Positions 9,444 to 17,836 of a DNA stretch of 64,000 nt are shown here, in pieces. The translations under genes and the position numbers were made by a program. The DNA is taken from NCBI RefSeq assembly GCF_002300165.1, contig NZ_MLCE01000035.1:62001-126000 (forward strand). Reading direction: 5' to 3'. The stretch comes from Streptomyces sp. Tue6028. Its GTDB lineage: Bacteria; Actinomycetota; Actinomycetes; Streptomycetales; Streptomycetaceae. Under the pieces are notes generated by a model. The model ran no database searches. It was not told the DNA's origin and worked only from the letters and a program-made list of their open reading frames with translations. How positions within the stretch are numbered: position 1 is the stretch's first letter; each line of letters begins with the position of its first letter.

Positions 9444-10411
9444 GGCAGCAGCTTGTCCAGGTCGGGCTCCGTCTTGAACAGGCCGTCCTGCGCGCCCAGT
9501 TTCTCCAGTGCCTCGATCGAGGCGCGGTTCGCCTCGGCCGGCCACTTGGGCAGCGTCACCTTCTCCAGCACCGCGGCGGGGATCTTCGTGTACGTGGTGA
9601 CGATCTGCCGGACCTCGTCCGGGTGGGCGTCGGCGTAGGCCAGGGACTCGGCCGTGGCCTCCTGGAACTTCTTCACCACGCCGGGGTTCTTCTGCGCGTA
9701 CTGCGTCGAGGTGAAGTACATGGCGACGGTGAGGTTCTGCGCGACGTCGACCAGGGACGAGGCGATCTCCGTGCCGCCCTGGCTCTTGACCGTGGCGAGC
9801 GCCGGTTCGACCACCATCGCGGCGTCGATCTGCCCGCTGTCCAGGGCGGCGGGCATCTGGTCGAAGGCGAGCTCGACGAACTTCACCTCGGACGGGTCCC
9901 CGCCGGCCTTGCGCACCGACTCGCGCACCGCCGTCTCGTTGATGTTCTTCAGCGTGTTGACGGCGACCTTCTTGCCTTCGAGGTCCTTCGCCGACTTGAT
10001 GGCGCTGCCCTTCTTCACCGTGATGGCGCCGAAGTCCTTGCCCGCCACGCCCGTCGAGGCGACCCCGTTGGCGATGGCCTTCACGGGCACGTTGTTGGAC
10101 TGGGCGATCATCAGGCTCGTCATGTTGCTGAAGCCGAACTGGAACTGGCCGGAGACGACGCCCGGCACGATGGCCGCGCCGCCCTGCGCCGTCGTCATGG
10201 AGAGCTTCAGGCCCCGCTTGGCGTAGAAGCCCTTCTGCTGGCCGAGGTAGACCGGTGCGACGTCGACGATGGGGATGATGCCGACCTTGACGGTCGTGGT
10301 GCCGCCGGACGAGGCGTTCTTGTCCGAGGCGCCACCGCCGTCGGACGAGCCGCAGGCCGACGCGGCGACCAGGAAGGTTCCGGCCGCGAGCGCGGCAAGC
10401 AGACGACGCAT
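9440..10411 (-). CDS. ABC transporter substrate-binding lipoprotein, SsuA/THI5-like
   Basis: This is a 323-residue lipoprotein. M-R-R-L-L starts a signal sequence that ends at the lipobox A-S-A-C (Cys20), followed by a Gly/Ser/Asp linker. The body shows NMT1/THI5-like features (G-x-x-P-I-V-D-V-A-P-V-Y and G-Q-F-Q-F-G-F-S-N). A strong AGGAGG lies 5-6 nt before ATG 10411. It is the first gene of its operon and is transcribed away from the IclR gene. The ligand is unknown; vanillate or another aromatic acid is a reasonable guess from context only. Confidence 0.86.
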   Translation of the reverse strand: MRRLLAALAAGTFLVAASACGSSDGGGASDKNASSGGTTTVKVGIIPIVDVAPVYLGQQKGFYAKRGLKLSMTTAQGGAAIVPGVVSGQFQFGFSNMTSLMIAQSNNVPVKAIANGVASTGVAGKDFGAITVKKGSAIKSAKDLEGKKVAVNTLKNINETAVRESVRKAGGDPSEVKFVELAFDQMPAALDSGQIDAAMVVEPALATVKSQGGTEIASSLVDVAQNLTVAMYFTSTQYAQKNPGVVKKFQEATAESLAYADAHPDEVRQIVTTYTKIPAAVLEKVTLPKWPAEANRASIEALEKLGAQDGLFKTEPDLDKLLP

Positions 10412-10516
10412 GGCTCCTCCTGTGCAGACGAGGTGTTCCGACAGGCTGTGCGCACACCGCACAATGGTGCTCAGCGCGAAGGTAGAACGCCCGTACGGCC
10501 GGGTCAATGGCTCTGG

Positions 10517-10535
10517 CTGACAATATTGTTGACAG
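10517..10535. promoter_or_regulatory. Candidate IclR operator in the divergent promoter
   Basis: A 19-bp imperfect dyad, CTGACAATATTGTTGACAG, sits between the divergent binding-protein and IclR genes. It contains a perfect 10-bp palindrome, ACAATATTGT, and a TTGACA hexamer that could be a -35 element. IclR-family proteins commonly bind short palindromes in their own divergent promoters. No experimental support is visible here. Confidence 0.45.
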
Positions 10536-10597
10536 TTAGTGGAGTGCGCTCGCCCCCTGCGCGGAGAGCGTGCCCCGACGTCCCCCTGGAGGCGACC

Positions 10598-11413
10598 ATG
10601 CCTGCAGCAGCCCGCGCGCCCCACTTCGTCCGGTCCTTCGAACGCGGCCTCGCCGTCATCCGCGCCTTCGGCGCCGACCAGCCGGAACTGACGCTCAGTG
10701 AAGTGGCGCGCGCCTGCGACCTGACCCGGGCGGCGACCCGCCGCTTCCTGCTGACCCTCGTCGACCTCGGGTACGTCCACAGCGACGGCCGCACCTTCCG
10801 GCTCACCCCGCGCGTGCTTGAACTCGGCTACGCCTATCTCTCCGGCTTCTCCCTGCCGCAGATCGCGCAGCCGCACCTGGAGCAACTCGCCGAACGGGTG
10901 GGGGAGTCGTCCTCGCTGTGCGTCCTCGACGGCGACGACATCGTGTACGTGGCCCGCGTGCCCACCCGGCGCATCATGACCGCCGCCATCACCGTCGGCA
11001 CCCGCTTCCCGGCCCATGTCACCTCCGTGGGCCGGGTGATCCTCGCGCACCGTGCGGACGAGGAGACCGACGCCCGGCTCGCCCGTGCCGACCTGCGGCC
11101 CCTCACGGCCCGCACGATCGTGTCGGCCGACGCGCTGAGGGCCGAACTGCACCGCGTACGGCGTCAGGGATACGCCATCGTGGACCAGGAGTTGGAGGAG
11201 GGACTGTGCTCGGTCGCCGCCCCGGTGTGCGGCCGGGACGGCGAGGTGGTGGCGGCCGTGAACATCCCCGTGCATGCCAGCCGCAACTCCGTCGAGTCCG
11301 TCCGCCGCGACCTGCTGCCGCACCTGCTGGCCACGGTGGTGGCGATCGAGGCCGACCTCCGGATCACAGATCCAGCACGAGCCGCTTCCCGCGACAGCGC
11401 GACACACAGATGA
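10598..11413 (+). CDS. IclR-family regulator, PcaR/PobR-like
   Basis: This is a 271-residue protein. An N-terminal winged helix (L-T-L-S-E-V-A-R-A-C-D-L-T-R-A-A-T-R-R) precedes a C-terminal IclR effector domain with D-Q-E-L-E-E-G-L and the A-A-P-V motif. The sequence is closest in feel to the PcaR/PobR branch that senses aromatic acids. The ATG at 10598 has CTGGAGG 6-7 nt upstream. It is divergent from the ABC importer operon, and its 3' end overlaps the convergent vanB by 50 nt. It probably controls the importer, and perhaps the van genes as well. Confidence 0.87.
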   Translation: MPAAARAPHFVRSFERGLAVIRAFGADQPELTLSEVARACDLTRAATRRFLLTLVDLGYVHSDGRTFRLTPRVLELGYAYLSGFSLPQIAQPHLEQLAERVGESSSLCVLDGDDIVYVARVPTRRIMTAAITVGTRFPAHVTSVGRVILAHRADEETDARLARADLRPLTARTIVSADALRAELHRVRRQGYAIVDQELEEGLCSVAAPVCGRDGEVVAAVNIPVHASRNSVESVRRDLLPHLLATVVAIEADLRITDPARAASRDSATHR

Positions 11414-12299
11414 GCATGGTCTCGCCCGTCTCCCGTTCCGCCTCGGTCAGCACCGAGTCCCGGTGGTCGGGCACCCCCTCCAGGACGTCCGTCTCGCAGG
11501 TGCCGCACGTGCCTTCGGTGCAGGAGTAGAGCACCTCGACCCCGGCCGCGCGCACGGTGTCGAGGACGGACACGTCCGGCGCCACGACGAGCGTGCGCCC
11601 CGAACGTTCGAGGACCACCTGGAACTCCGTGTTCCCGCCCGGCTCCGCCTCCTTCGGCCGGAAGCGCTCGACACGCAGCAGCCGCGGGGGACAGCGTTCC
11701 TGCACCGCGTCGAGGAGCGGCTCCGGGCCGCAGCAGTAGACGAGCGTGCCCGCGGGCAGCGCGGCCAGCACCGGATCGAGGTCCAGCAGCCCTGCCTCGT
11801 CCTGGGGCGCGATCCGCACCCGGTCGCCGTACCGGCCGAGCTCCTCGACGAACGCCATCGACGCCCGGGTCCGCCCGCCGTACAGCAGTGTCCACTCCGC
11901 GCCCGCCGCCTCCGCCGCGGCGAGCATCGGCAGGATCGGTGTGATGCCGATGCCGCCGGCGACGAACCGGTACCGGGGCGCGGGCTCCAGCGCGAAGTGA
12001 TGGCGCGGTCCGCGCACCCGGACCCGGTCGCCCGGGGCCAGCCGGCCGTGCACGTACGCCGATCCGCCGCGGCCGTCGGCCTCGAGGAGCACCGCGATCC
12101 GCCATGTGCCGCGGTCGGCCGGATCACCGCACAGCGAGTACTGCCGCTCAAGTCCCGGCCCGAGCACGACGTCGACGTGTGCGCCCGGCCGCCAGGCGGG
12201 AAGCTCCGCGCCGGACGGGTGGCGCAGGGTGAGCGCGAGCACGCCGTCGGCCACGGACTCCCGTAGCCCGACGACGAGTTCCGCTTCGTACAAGGTCAT
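11364..12299 (-). CDS. vanB: Vanillate O-demethylase oxidoreductase (VanB-like reductase)
   Basis: This is a 311-residue phthalate dioxygenase reductase-type protein. It has an FMN-binding N-terminus (R-Q-Y-S-L), an NAD-binding segment (A-G-G-I-G-I-T-P) and a C-terminal plant-type 2Fe-2S domain with C-x4-C-x2-C (S-C-T-E-G-T-C-G-T-C) and a distal I-C-V-S. It passes electrons from NAD(P)H to the Rieske oxygenase encoded two genes upstream. Its ATG overlaps the previous stop as ATGA. The partner oxygenase makes VanB the best reading, although other aryl-demethylase reductases look alike. Confidence 0.85.
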   Translation of the reverse strand: MTLYEAELVVGLRESVADGVLALTLRHPSGAELPAWRPGAHVDVVLGPGLERQYSLCGDPADRGTWRIAVLLEADGRGGSAYVHGRLAPGDRVRVRGPRHHFALEPAPRYRFVAGGIGITPILPMLAAAEAAGAEWTLLYGGRTRASMAFVEELGRYGDRVRIAPQDEAGLLDLDPVLAALPAGTLVYCCGPEPLLDAVQERCPPRLLRVERFRPKEAEPGGNTEFQVVLERSGRTLVVAPDVSVLDTVRAAGVEVLYSCTEGTCGTCETDVLEGVPDHRDSVLTEAERETGETMLICVSRCRGKRLVLDL

Positions 12300-12466
12300 C
12301 GCTCGTTTCCTCGGAGGGTGTGTCCGTCGGGGTGGGCGAGCATCCACTCCCACATCTCGACCGGGTCGTGCGCGGTGTGCTCGGCGCCGCAGTGACAGGT
12401 GCCGTGCAGCAGGTCCGTGCCCGGCAGCCAGTCGACGCGGTAGATCTGCCCGGTGGGACCGGTCAC
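12296..12466 (-). CDS. Small conserved protein in the van operon, Cys-His-Cys motif
   Basis: This is a 56-residue protein translated from GTG 12466, which overlaps the vanA stop as GTGA. Its own stop overlaps the vanB start as ATGA. It contains H-G-T-C-H-C-G-A-E-H, a compact Cys/His cluster that could hold a metal or redox centre, followed by a short amphipathic stretch. The tight double coupling argues that it is a real gene. I do not recognise a named family. A helper of the oxygenase-reductase pair is an inference. Confidence 0.7.
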   Translation of the reverse strand: MTGPTGQIYRVDWLPGTDLLHGTCHCGAEHTAHDPVEMWEWMLAHPDGHTLRGNER

Positions 12467-13527
12467 CGGACCTGCTCCACCGGCTTGTCGCCCTCCTCGA
12501 CCAGCCGGGCGAGGATGCGGCGGGCCGCGAGTCCGCCGGTGTCGATGTTGATGCTGAGCTCCTGATAACCGGCGCGCTCCGAACCCAGCGTCCTCTGGAG
12601 CAGGTTGAGCGCGTCCACGTCCTGCATCACGACCGTGTGGTTGAAGTCGTGCAAAAAGGCGGTGACTTCCTCGTCGTCGGGAGCGAAGTCCCGGGAGACC
12701 GCCCAGAAGTCGTACACGCTGCCGTCGCCGGACGGTGTGATCGCGTACGTGATCTCGGTGTGGAAGCCGTTCGGGTCGGTGCCGTCCGCCTCCGGCAGCA
12801 CGCCGGCCGGTGCGATCCGGCTGTGCAGCAGATACAGGCACGGGGCGTGGTACTCGATGTCCTGCCAGCGGGTGATGCGCCCCTCGATCCCGGTGGAGCG
12901 GGCGTAGAAGGGCGGGCACGCGGCGTCGTCCATGTGCCGGCTGACCCGTACGATGCCGGCGCCCTCGTCGACCTCGGTGGTGATCGGTGTCTCGGCCACC
13001 TCGGGCGTGCCGATGTAGCCGCCGTGCAGATATGTCTCGTGGGAGAGGTCGAGCAGGTTGTCGACGAGGAGACCGTAGTCGGCGTCGATGGGCTCCATCC
13101 CGCGGACCGTGACCCAGTCCGGGGAGTCGAGGTGCCGGGCGCGCGGGATCGTCCCCGCGTCGGCGAGCGCGGGGTCGCCGATCCAGACCCAGATCAGGGA
13201 GTCCTGTTCGACCAGCGGGTAGGAGGCGACCCGGGCCGTGCGCGGTATGCGTTTCTGGCCCGGCACGTACACGCAGGCACCCGTGGTGTCGTACGTGAAC
13301 CCGTGGTACCCGCACACGATCCGGTCGCCGTCGAGCCGGCTCTCCGAGAGCGGGTAACGGCGGTGCACACAGCGGTCGGACAGGGCGACCGCCGTCCCGT
13401 CGTCCTCGGTGCGGTAGAGGACGAGGGGCTCACCTAGGACGGTCCGGCCGAGCAGTTCGCGCCCGACCTCGTGCGAGTGGGCGACGACGTACCACTGGTT
13501 CCTGGCGAAAGCGGTCATGTGAGGCAT
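12463..13527 (-). CDS. vanA: Vanillate O-demethylase oxygenase subunit (VanA-like)
   Basis: This is a 354-residue Rieske non-haem iron oxygenase. The Rieske cluster ligands are C53-x-H55 and C72-x2-H75. The mononuclear iron motif D-L-S-H-E-T-Y-L-H follows in the middle of the protein. VanA-type enzymes demethylate vanillate to protocatechuate with release of formaldehyde. The start is taken at ATG 13527; ATG 13518 is an alternative and neither has a strong ribosome site. It is the first gene of the vanA-orf-vanB operon. Its product is the substrate of the PcaGH enzyme encoded about 17 kb away in this window. Confidence 0.87.
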   Translation of the reverse strand: MPHMTAFARNQWYVVAHSHEVGRELLGRTVLGEPLVLYRTEDDGTAVALSDRCVHRRYPLSESRLDGDRIVCGYHGFTYDTTGACVYVPGQKRIPRTARVASYPLVEQDSLIWVWIGDPALADAGTIPRARHLDSPDWVTVRGMEPIDADYGLLVDNLLDLSHETYLHGGYIGTPEVAETPITTEVDEGAGIVRVSRHMDDAACPPFYARSTGIEGRITRWQDIEYHAPCLYLLHSRIAPAGVLPEADGTDPNGFHTEITYAITPSGDGSVYDFWAVSRDFAPDDEEVTAFLHDFNHTVVMQDVDALNLLQRTLGSERAGYQELSINIDTGGLAARRILARLVEEGDKPVEQVR

Positions 13528-13852
13528 GGCGTTCCCGTCCCTGAGGCGCGGGGCCTCGTCGCCCCGCCTGCGCACCAGATTCGTGACGCCCGCCACAGTG
13601 CGGCAAGGCTTCTTCCGTCAGGCGGAAGGGTTCGTCGACCGGCTGCCGGCCGGAGTCTTCCGCCAGGCCATGGACCGCCCGGGACGGCGGCCTGACGCCC
13701 TGTCCGAAACCGTTCGCCTCACGTACCGCCGACTTTCACATGGGAGCCACAGGGCCCTTCCCTGACGTTTGGTGCTCTTGGAACACTCCAACCGCGCACA
13801 ATCACTCACCGTTCGGCCGACCGGGCCCGTCAGGACAAGAGGTCACCCACTC
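13528..13852. other. Non-coding divergent region between vanA and the phospholipase gene
   Basis: No convincing gene was seen in these 325 bases. The region must hold the promoters of both divergent genes. An inverted repeat CTTCCG-N5-CGGAAG lies at 13612-13628, and a related CTTCCGCCAGG half recurs at about 13658. Either could be an operator for vanA, but this is unproven. Confidence 0.4.
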
Positions 13853-15904
13853 ATGAGCCAAGTGAATCGGCGCCGATTCCTCCAACTCGCCGGTGGTACC
13901 GCGGCGTTCACCGCGATGTCCGACAGCATCCAGCGTGCCGCGGCGCTGCCCGCCCACCACCGCTCCGGCACGATCGAGGACGTCGAGCACATCGTCGTCC
14001 TGATGCAGGAGAACCGCTCCTTCGACCACTACTTCGGCTCGCTGAGAGGCGTCCGCGGCTTCGGCGACCCGCGGCCCGCGACGACGTCGGGCGGCAAGTC
14101 GGTCTGGCACCAGTCGGACGGCACCAAGGACGTGCTCCCCTTCCGGCCGGAGGCCGACGACCTGGGGCTCGCCTTCATCCAGGACCTGCCGCACGGCTGG
14201 AGCGACGGACACACCGCCTTCAACAAGGGCAAGTACGACAAGTGGGTGCCGGCCAAGTCGGCGACCACGATGGCCTACCTGACCCGCGAGGACATCCCGT
14301 TCCACTACGCGCTCGCCGACTCCTTCACCATCTGCGACGCGTACCACTGCTCCTTCATAGGCTCCACCGACCCCAACCGCTACTACCTGTGGACGGGATA
14401 CACCGGCAACGACGGCAAGGGCGGCGGGCCCGTCCTCGGCAACGACGAGGCCGGCTACGACTGGACCACCTACCCGGAGCGCCTCGAAGCGGCGGGGGTG
14501 TCCTGGAAGATCTACCAGGACGTCGGCGACGGACTGGACGCGAACGGCTCGTGGGGCTGGATCCCCGACGCGTACCGCGGCAACTACGGCGACAACTCGC
14601 TGCTGTACTTCAACCAGTACCGCAACGCCCAGCCCGGTGACCCCCTCTACGACAAGGCCCGCACCGGCACCGACGCCCGCAAGGGCGAGGGCTTCTTCGA
14701 CCAGCTGAAGGGCGACGTGAAGGGCGGCAAGCTGCCGCAGATCTCCTGGATCGTCGCGCCCGAGGCCTTCACCGAGCACCCGAACTGGCCCGCCAACTAC
14801 GGCGCCTGGTACATCGCCCAGGTCCTGGACGCGCTCACCTCCGCGCCCGAGGTGTGGGCGAAGACGGCCCTGTTCATCACGTACGACGAGAACGACGGCT
14901 TCTTCGACCACCTCGTGCCGCCGTACCCGCCGCAGTCGGCCGCGCAGGGCAAGTCGACCGTCGACGTCGGTCCCGACCTCTTCAAGGGTGACGCGGGTCA
15001 CGCCGCCGGGCCGTACGGTCTCGGCCAGCGGGTGCCCATGCTCGTCGTCTCGCCCTGGAGCAAGGGCGGCTACGTCTGCTCCGAGACGCTCGACCACACC
15101 TCGGTCATCCGCTTCATGGAGCGCCGCTTCGGGGTGCACGAGCCGAACATCTCGCCCTGGCGGCGCGCGATCAGCGGTGACCTCACCTCGGCCTTCGACT
15201 TCTCCCGCAGGGACACCAAGCCGGTGAACCTGCCGGACACCGAGGGCTACCGCCCGCCGGATCACGACCGTCACCCCGACTATGTGCCCACGCCGCCCGC
15301 GAACCCGGCACTGCCCAAGCAGGAGCGCGGCTCGCGCCCGGCCCGCCCGCTCAAGTACGCGCCCCTGGTGGACGGCGCGGCGGACACGGCGGCCGGCACC
15401 TTCACGCTCACCTTCGGCTCGGGCGCGAAGGCCGGTGCCGCCTTCCTCGTGACCTCCGGGAACCGCACCGACGGCCCCTGGACGTACACCACCGAGGCGG
15501 GCCGGACGGTCGCGGACACCTGGAACTCCGCCTACTCGAACGGTTCGTACGACCTCACGGTGCACGGCCCCAACGGCTTCCTGCGCACCTTCGAGGGTCC
15601 CGGCCGGACGGCGGGCCCGGAGGTCACCGCCCGCCACGTGGGCGACGACCTGGAGCTGACCTTCCGCAACAAGGGCTCCGGCACGGTGCGTCTGAAGCTC
15701 ACCGACGGCTACGGCGCGGGTCCACGGACGTTCAAGGTGCGGCCCGGCGCGACCGTGAAGCACACGGTGGACCTGCGGTCGAGCAAGCGCTGGTACGACC
15801 TGACGGTGGTGTCGGACGCGGACGCGGGCTTCCTGCGGCGATTCGCCGGACATGTCGAGAACGGCCGACCCGGTGTCAGCGACCCGGCGATCGTGACCGT
15901 CTGA
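13853..15904 (+). CDS. Tat-exported phosphocholine-type phospholipase C
   Basis: This is a 683-residue phosphoesterase-family phospholipase C. It opens with a Tat signal (R-R-R-F-L-Q-L-A) of about 30 residues. The catalytic core has V-V-L-M-Q-E-N-R-S-F-D-H-Y-F-G near the start and metal-binding D-E-N-D-G-F-F-D-H later. Two C-terminal DUF756 modules (about 490-575 and 590-675) match the non-haemolytic PLC architecture. A weak AAGAGG site precedes ATG 13853. It cleaves phosphatidylcholine-like lipids outside the cell and probably provides phosphate under starvation. No PhoP box was identified with confidence. Confidence 0.88.
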   Translation: MSQVNRRRFLQLAGGTAAFTAMSDSIQRAAALPAHHRSGTIEDVEHIVVLMQENRSFDHYFGSLRGVRGFGDPRPATTSGGKSVWHQSDGTKDVLPFRPEADDLGLAFIQDLPHGWSDGHTAFNKGKYDKWVPAKSATTMAYLTREDIPFHYALADSFTICDAYHCSFIGSTDPNRYYLWTGYTGNDGKGGGPVLGNDEAGYDWTTYPERLEAAGVSWKIYQDVGDGLDANGSWGWIPDAYRGNYGDNSLLYFNQYRNAQPGDPLYDKARTGTDARKGEGFFDQLKGDVKGGKLPQISWIVAPEAFTEHPNWPANYGAWYIAQVLDALTSAPEVWAKTALFITYDENDGFFDHLVPPYPPQSAAQGKSTVDVGPDLFKGDAGHAAGPYGLGQRVPMLVVSPWSKGGYVCSETLDHTSVIRFMERRFGVHEPNISPWRRAISGDLTSAFDFSRRDTKPVNLPDTEGYRPPDHDRHPDYVPTPPANPALPKQERGSRPARPLKYAPLVDGAADTAAGTFTLTFGSGAKAGAAFLVTSGNRTDGPWTYTTEAGRTVADTWNSAYSNGSYDLTVHGPNGFLRTFEGPGRTAGPEVTARHVGDDLELTFRNKGSGTVRLKLTDGYGAGPRTFKVRPGATVKHTVDLRSSKRWYDLTVVSDADAGFLRRFAGHVENGRPGVSDPAIVTV

Positions 15905-15956
15905 TGGTTACCCGGGCGCCGGTTGAATTCCGGCCGTCTCAGGGTAGTGTGCCCCG

Positions 15957-16811
15957 GTGACCACGCATTCGAACACTCCTGCAGGTTGGTACCCGGATCC
16001 GCACGGGGCGCCCCAGACTCTGCGTTATTGGGACGGCTCGCAGTGGACGGACCACACGAATGCGGACCAGCAGGCCCCGGCCGCGCCGCAGGTGCCGCAC
16101 CAGGCCCAGCCGCAGCAGGGTTACGGTCAGCAGCCCGCGGCCGCGCCCGACCCGCGTGTGCAGAGTCAGGTGCAGCAGCAGGCCGGTGTCGCGCCCAACG
16201 CCGCCGGTGGTGGCAGCCTGTTCACCGAGCCGGTCCTGGTGGTGAACCAGAAGGCCAAGCTGATCGAGCTGACCAACGAGTACAAGGTCATGGATCAGAA
16301 CGGCAACCAGCTCGGCGCGGTCACCGAGGTCGGGCAGAGCGCGCTGAAGAAGATCCTGCGCTTCGTCTCCAGCCTCGACCAGTTCATGACGCACCGGCTG
16401 GAGATCCGTGACGCCCACGGCCGGCCGCAGCTGCTGCTGACCCGTCCCGCGAAGTTCCTCAAGTCGCGGGTGATCGTGTCCCGTCCGGACGGCTCGCCCG
16501 TCGGCGAGATCGTGCAGCAGAACATGATCGGGAAGATCAACTTCGCGATGAACGTCAACGGCCAGCAGGTCGGCGCGATCAAGGCGGAGAACTGGCGTGC
16601 CTGGAACTTCGCGATCGTCGACCACGCGGACAACGAGGTGGCCCGGATCACCAAGACCTGGGAAGGCCTCGCCAAGACGATGTTCACCACTGCGGACAAC
16701 TACGTCCTGCAGATCCACTTCCAGCTCCCGGAGCCGCTGCTGAGCCTCGTCGTGGCGACGGCGCTGACCGTGGACACGGCGCTCAAGCAGGACTCCCGCG
16801 GTCTGGGCTGA
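15957..16811 (+). CDS. DUF2510 / LURP-one-related scramblase-like protein
   Basis: This is a 284-residue protein starting at GTG 15957. It has an N-terminal DUF2510 motif (G-W-Y-P-D-P ... R-Y-W-D-G-x-x-W-T), then a Gln/Pro/Ala-rich linker (about 38-85). A LURP-one-related/phospholipid scramblase-type beta-barrel domain (about 88-284) follows. No signal peptide is present. DUF2510 is usually found at the N-terminus of actinobacterial membrane-associated proteins. Its cellular role is unknown. Confidence 0.78.
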   Translation: MTTHSNTPAGWYPDPHGAPQTLRYWDGSQWTDHTNADQQAPAAPQVPHQAQPQQGYGQQPAAAPDPRVQSQVQQQAGVAPNAAGGGSLFTEPVLVVNQKAKLIELTNEYKVMDQNGNQLGAVTEVGQSALKKILRFVSSLDQFMTHRLEIRDAHGRPQLLLTRPAKFLKSRVIVSRPDGSPVGEIVQQNMIGKINFAMNVNGQQVGAIKAENWRAWNFAIVDHADNEVARITKTWEGLAKTMFTTADNYVLQIHFQLPEPLLSLVVATALTVDTALKQDSRGLG

Positions 16812-16821
16812 GTCCGACACG

Positions 16822-16859
16822 CGGAAGGGCGGTTGCGGGATCCCGCAACCGCCCTTCCG
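16822..16859. terminator. Strong bidirectional terminator hairpin
   Basis: This is a perfect 38-bp palindrome with 19-bp arms starting CGGAAGGGCGG and meeting at GGGATCCC. It lies 11 bases after the scramblase-like gene stop, between it and the convergent DMT transporter gene. There is no T-run, as is common in streptomycetes. Confidence 0.8.
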
Positions 16860-16879
16860 TCGTTCCCGGCCCCCGGGGG

Positions 16880-17836
16880 CTAGAGCGTGGTCAGATGTCC
16901 CGAGTTGGGCTGCTTCGGCACCAACGAGGGCTCGTACGCGGCCGGTCCGGTCTCCAGCGCCAGCACCGCGGCGACCGGGTGGTCGTCGTCCACCGCGTCG
17001 TGGACCGGGGCCGCGGGCTCGGGTGCCGAGCGCGACAGCGTCACCACGCCCCACGCCGCGATCCCCGCTCCGGCGAGCGCCAGCAGCATCCCGGCGGCGC
17101 CGCCCTGGAGCCGCTCGCCGAGCAGCGACAGCCCGATCACCACCGCGGCCACCGGATTCGCGAGCGTCACCACGGCGAGCGGAGCGCCCAGACCGCCCTG
17201 GTACGCGGTCTGCGACAGCAGCAGTCCGCCTGCCGCGAAGGCCGCCACGAGCAGCGCCACCACGATCACCTGGGCACTGAGCAGAGAGTCCGAGCGGTCC
17301 GTCGCCGCCACGGTCACCGTCTGGGTGAGTGCCGACGCGACGCCCGAGGCGAATCCGGAGGCGGTCGCGTGCCGCAGGCCCGGCCGGGCGCCGGGACGGG
17401 ACAGCCCGCCGATCAGCACGGCCGTCGTACCGGCGACGGCCAGCGCCTCGGGCACGCTCAACACGTCGTCGGGCGCGGGTCCTGACGCCGTGACGAGCAC
17501 TGCCGCGAGACCGATCAGGGTCAGCGCCGTGCCCCGCCATTCGACCGCGCTGACCCGCCGCCCCGCCATGCGGGCGCCGAGCGGGACCGCCGCCACGAGC
17601 GTGAGCGCGCCGAGCGGCTGCACCAGGGTGAGCGTGCCGTACTTGAGCGCGGCGACGTGCAACAGCGCGGCGGAGGCGTTGAGCATGACCGACCACCACC
17701 AGGCGCCGCCGGCCAGCAGGCGCAGCGTGCCCGATCCGGCGGACCGGGCGGCGAGCCGCTCCTGGGCGACGGCGGCCGCGGCGTAGGCGACGGCCGAGAA
17801 CAGGGACAGGACGACGGCGGTGACGGTCGCGTTCAT
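16880..17836 (-). CDS. DMT-superfamily (EamA-like) membrane transporter
   Basis: This is a 318-residue protein with about ten hydrophobic helices and the internal two-fold repeat typical of EamA/DMT permeases. A hydrophilic C-terminal tail of about 45 residues follows. The substrate cannot be read. Its ATG overlaps the stop of the PAP2 gene as ATGA, so the two are translationally coupled and may act on a shared lipid or lipid-linked substrate. Confidence 0.8.
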   Translation of the reverse strand: MNATVTAVVLSLFSAVAYAAAAVAQERLAARSAGSGTLRLLAGGAWWWSVMLNASAALLHVAALKYGTLTLVQPLGALTLVAAVPLGARMAGRRVSAVEWRGTALTLIGLAAVLVTASGPAPDDVLSVPEALAVAGTTAVLIGGLSRPGARPGLRHATASGFASGVASALTQTVTVAATDRSDSLLSAQVIVVALLVAAFAAGGLLLSQTAYQGGLGAPLAVVTLANPVAAVVIGLSLLGERLQGGAAGMLLALAGAGIAAWGVVTLSRSAPEPAAPVHDAVDDDHPVAAVLALETGPAAYEPSLVPKQPNSGHLTTL

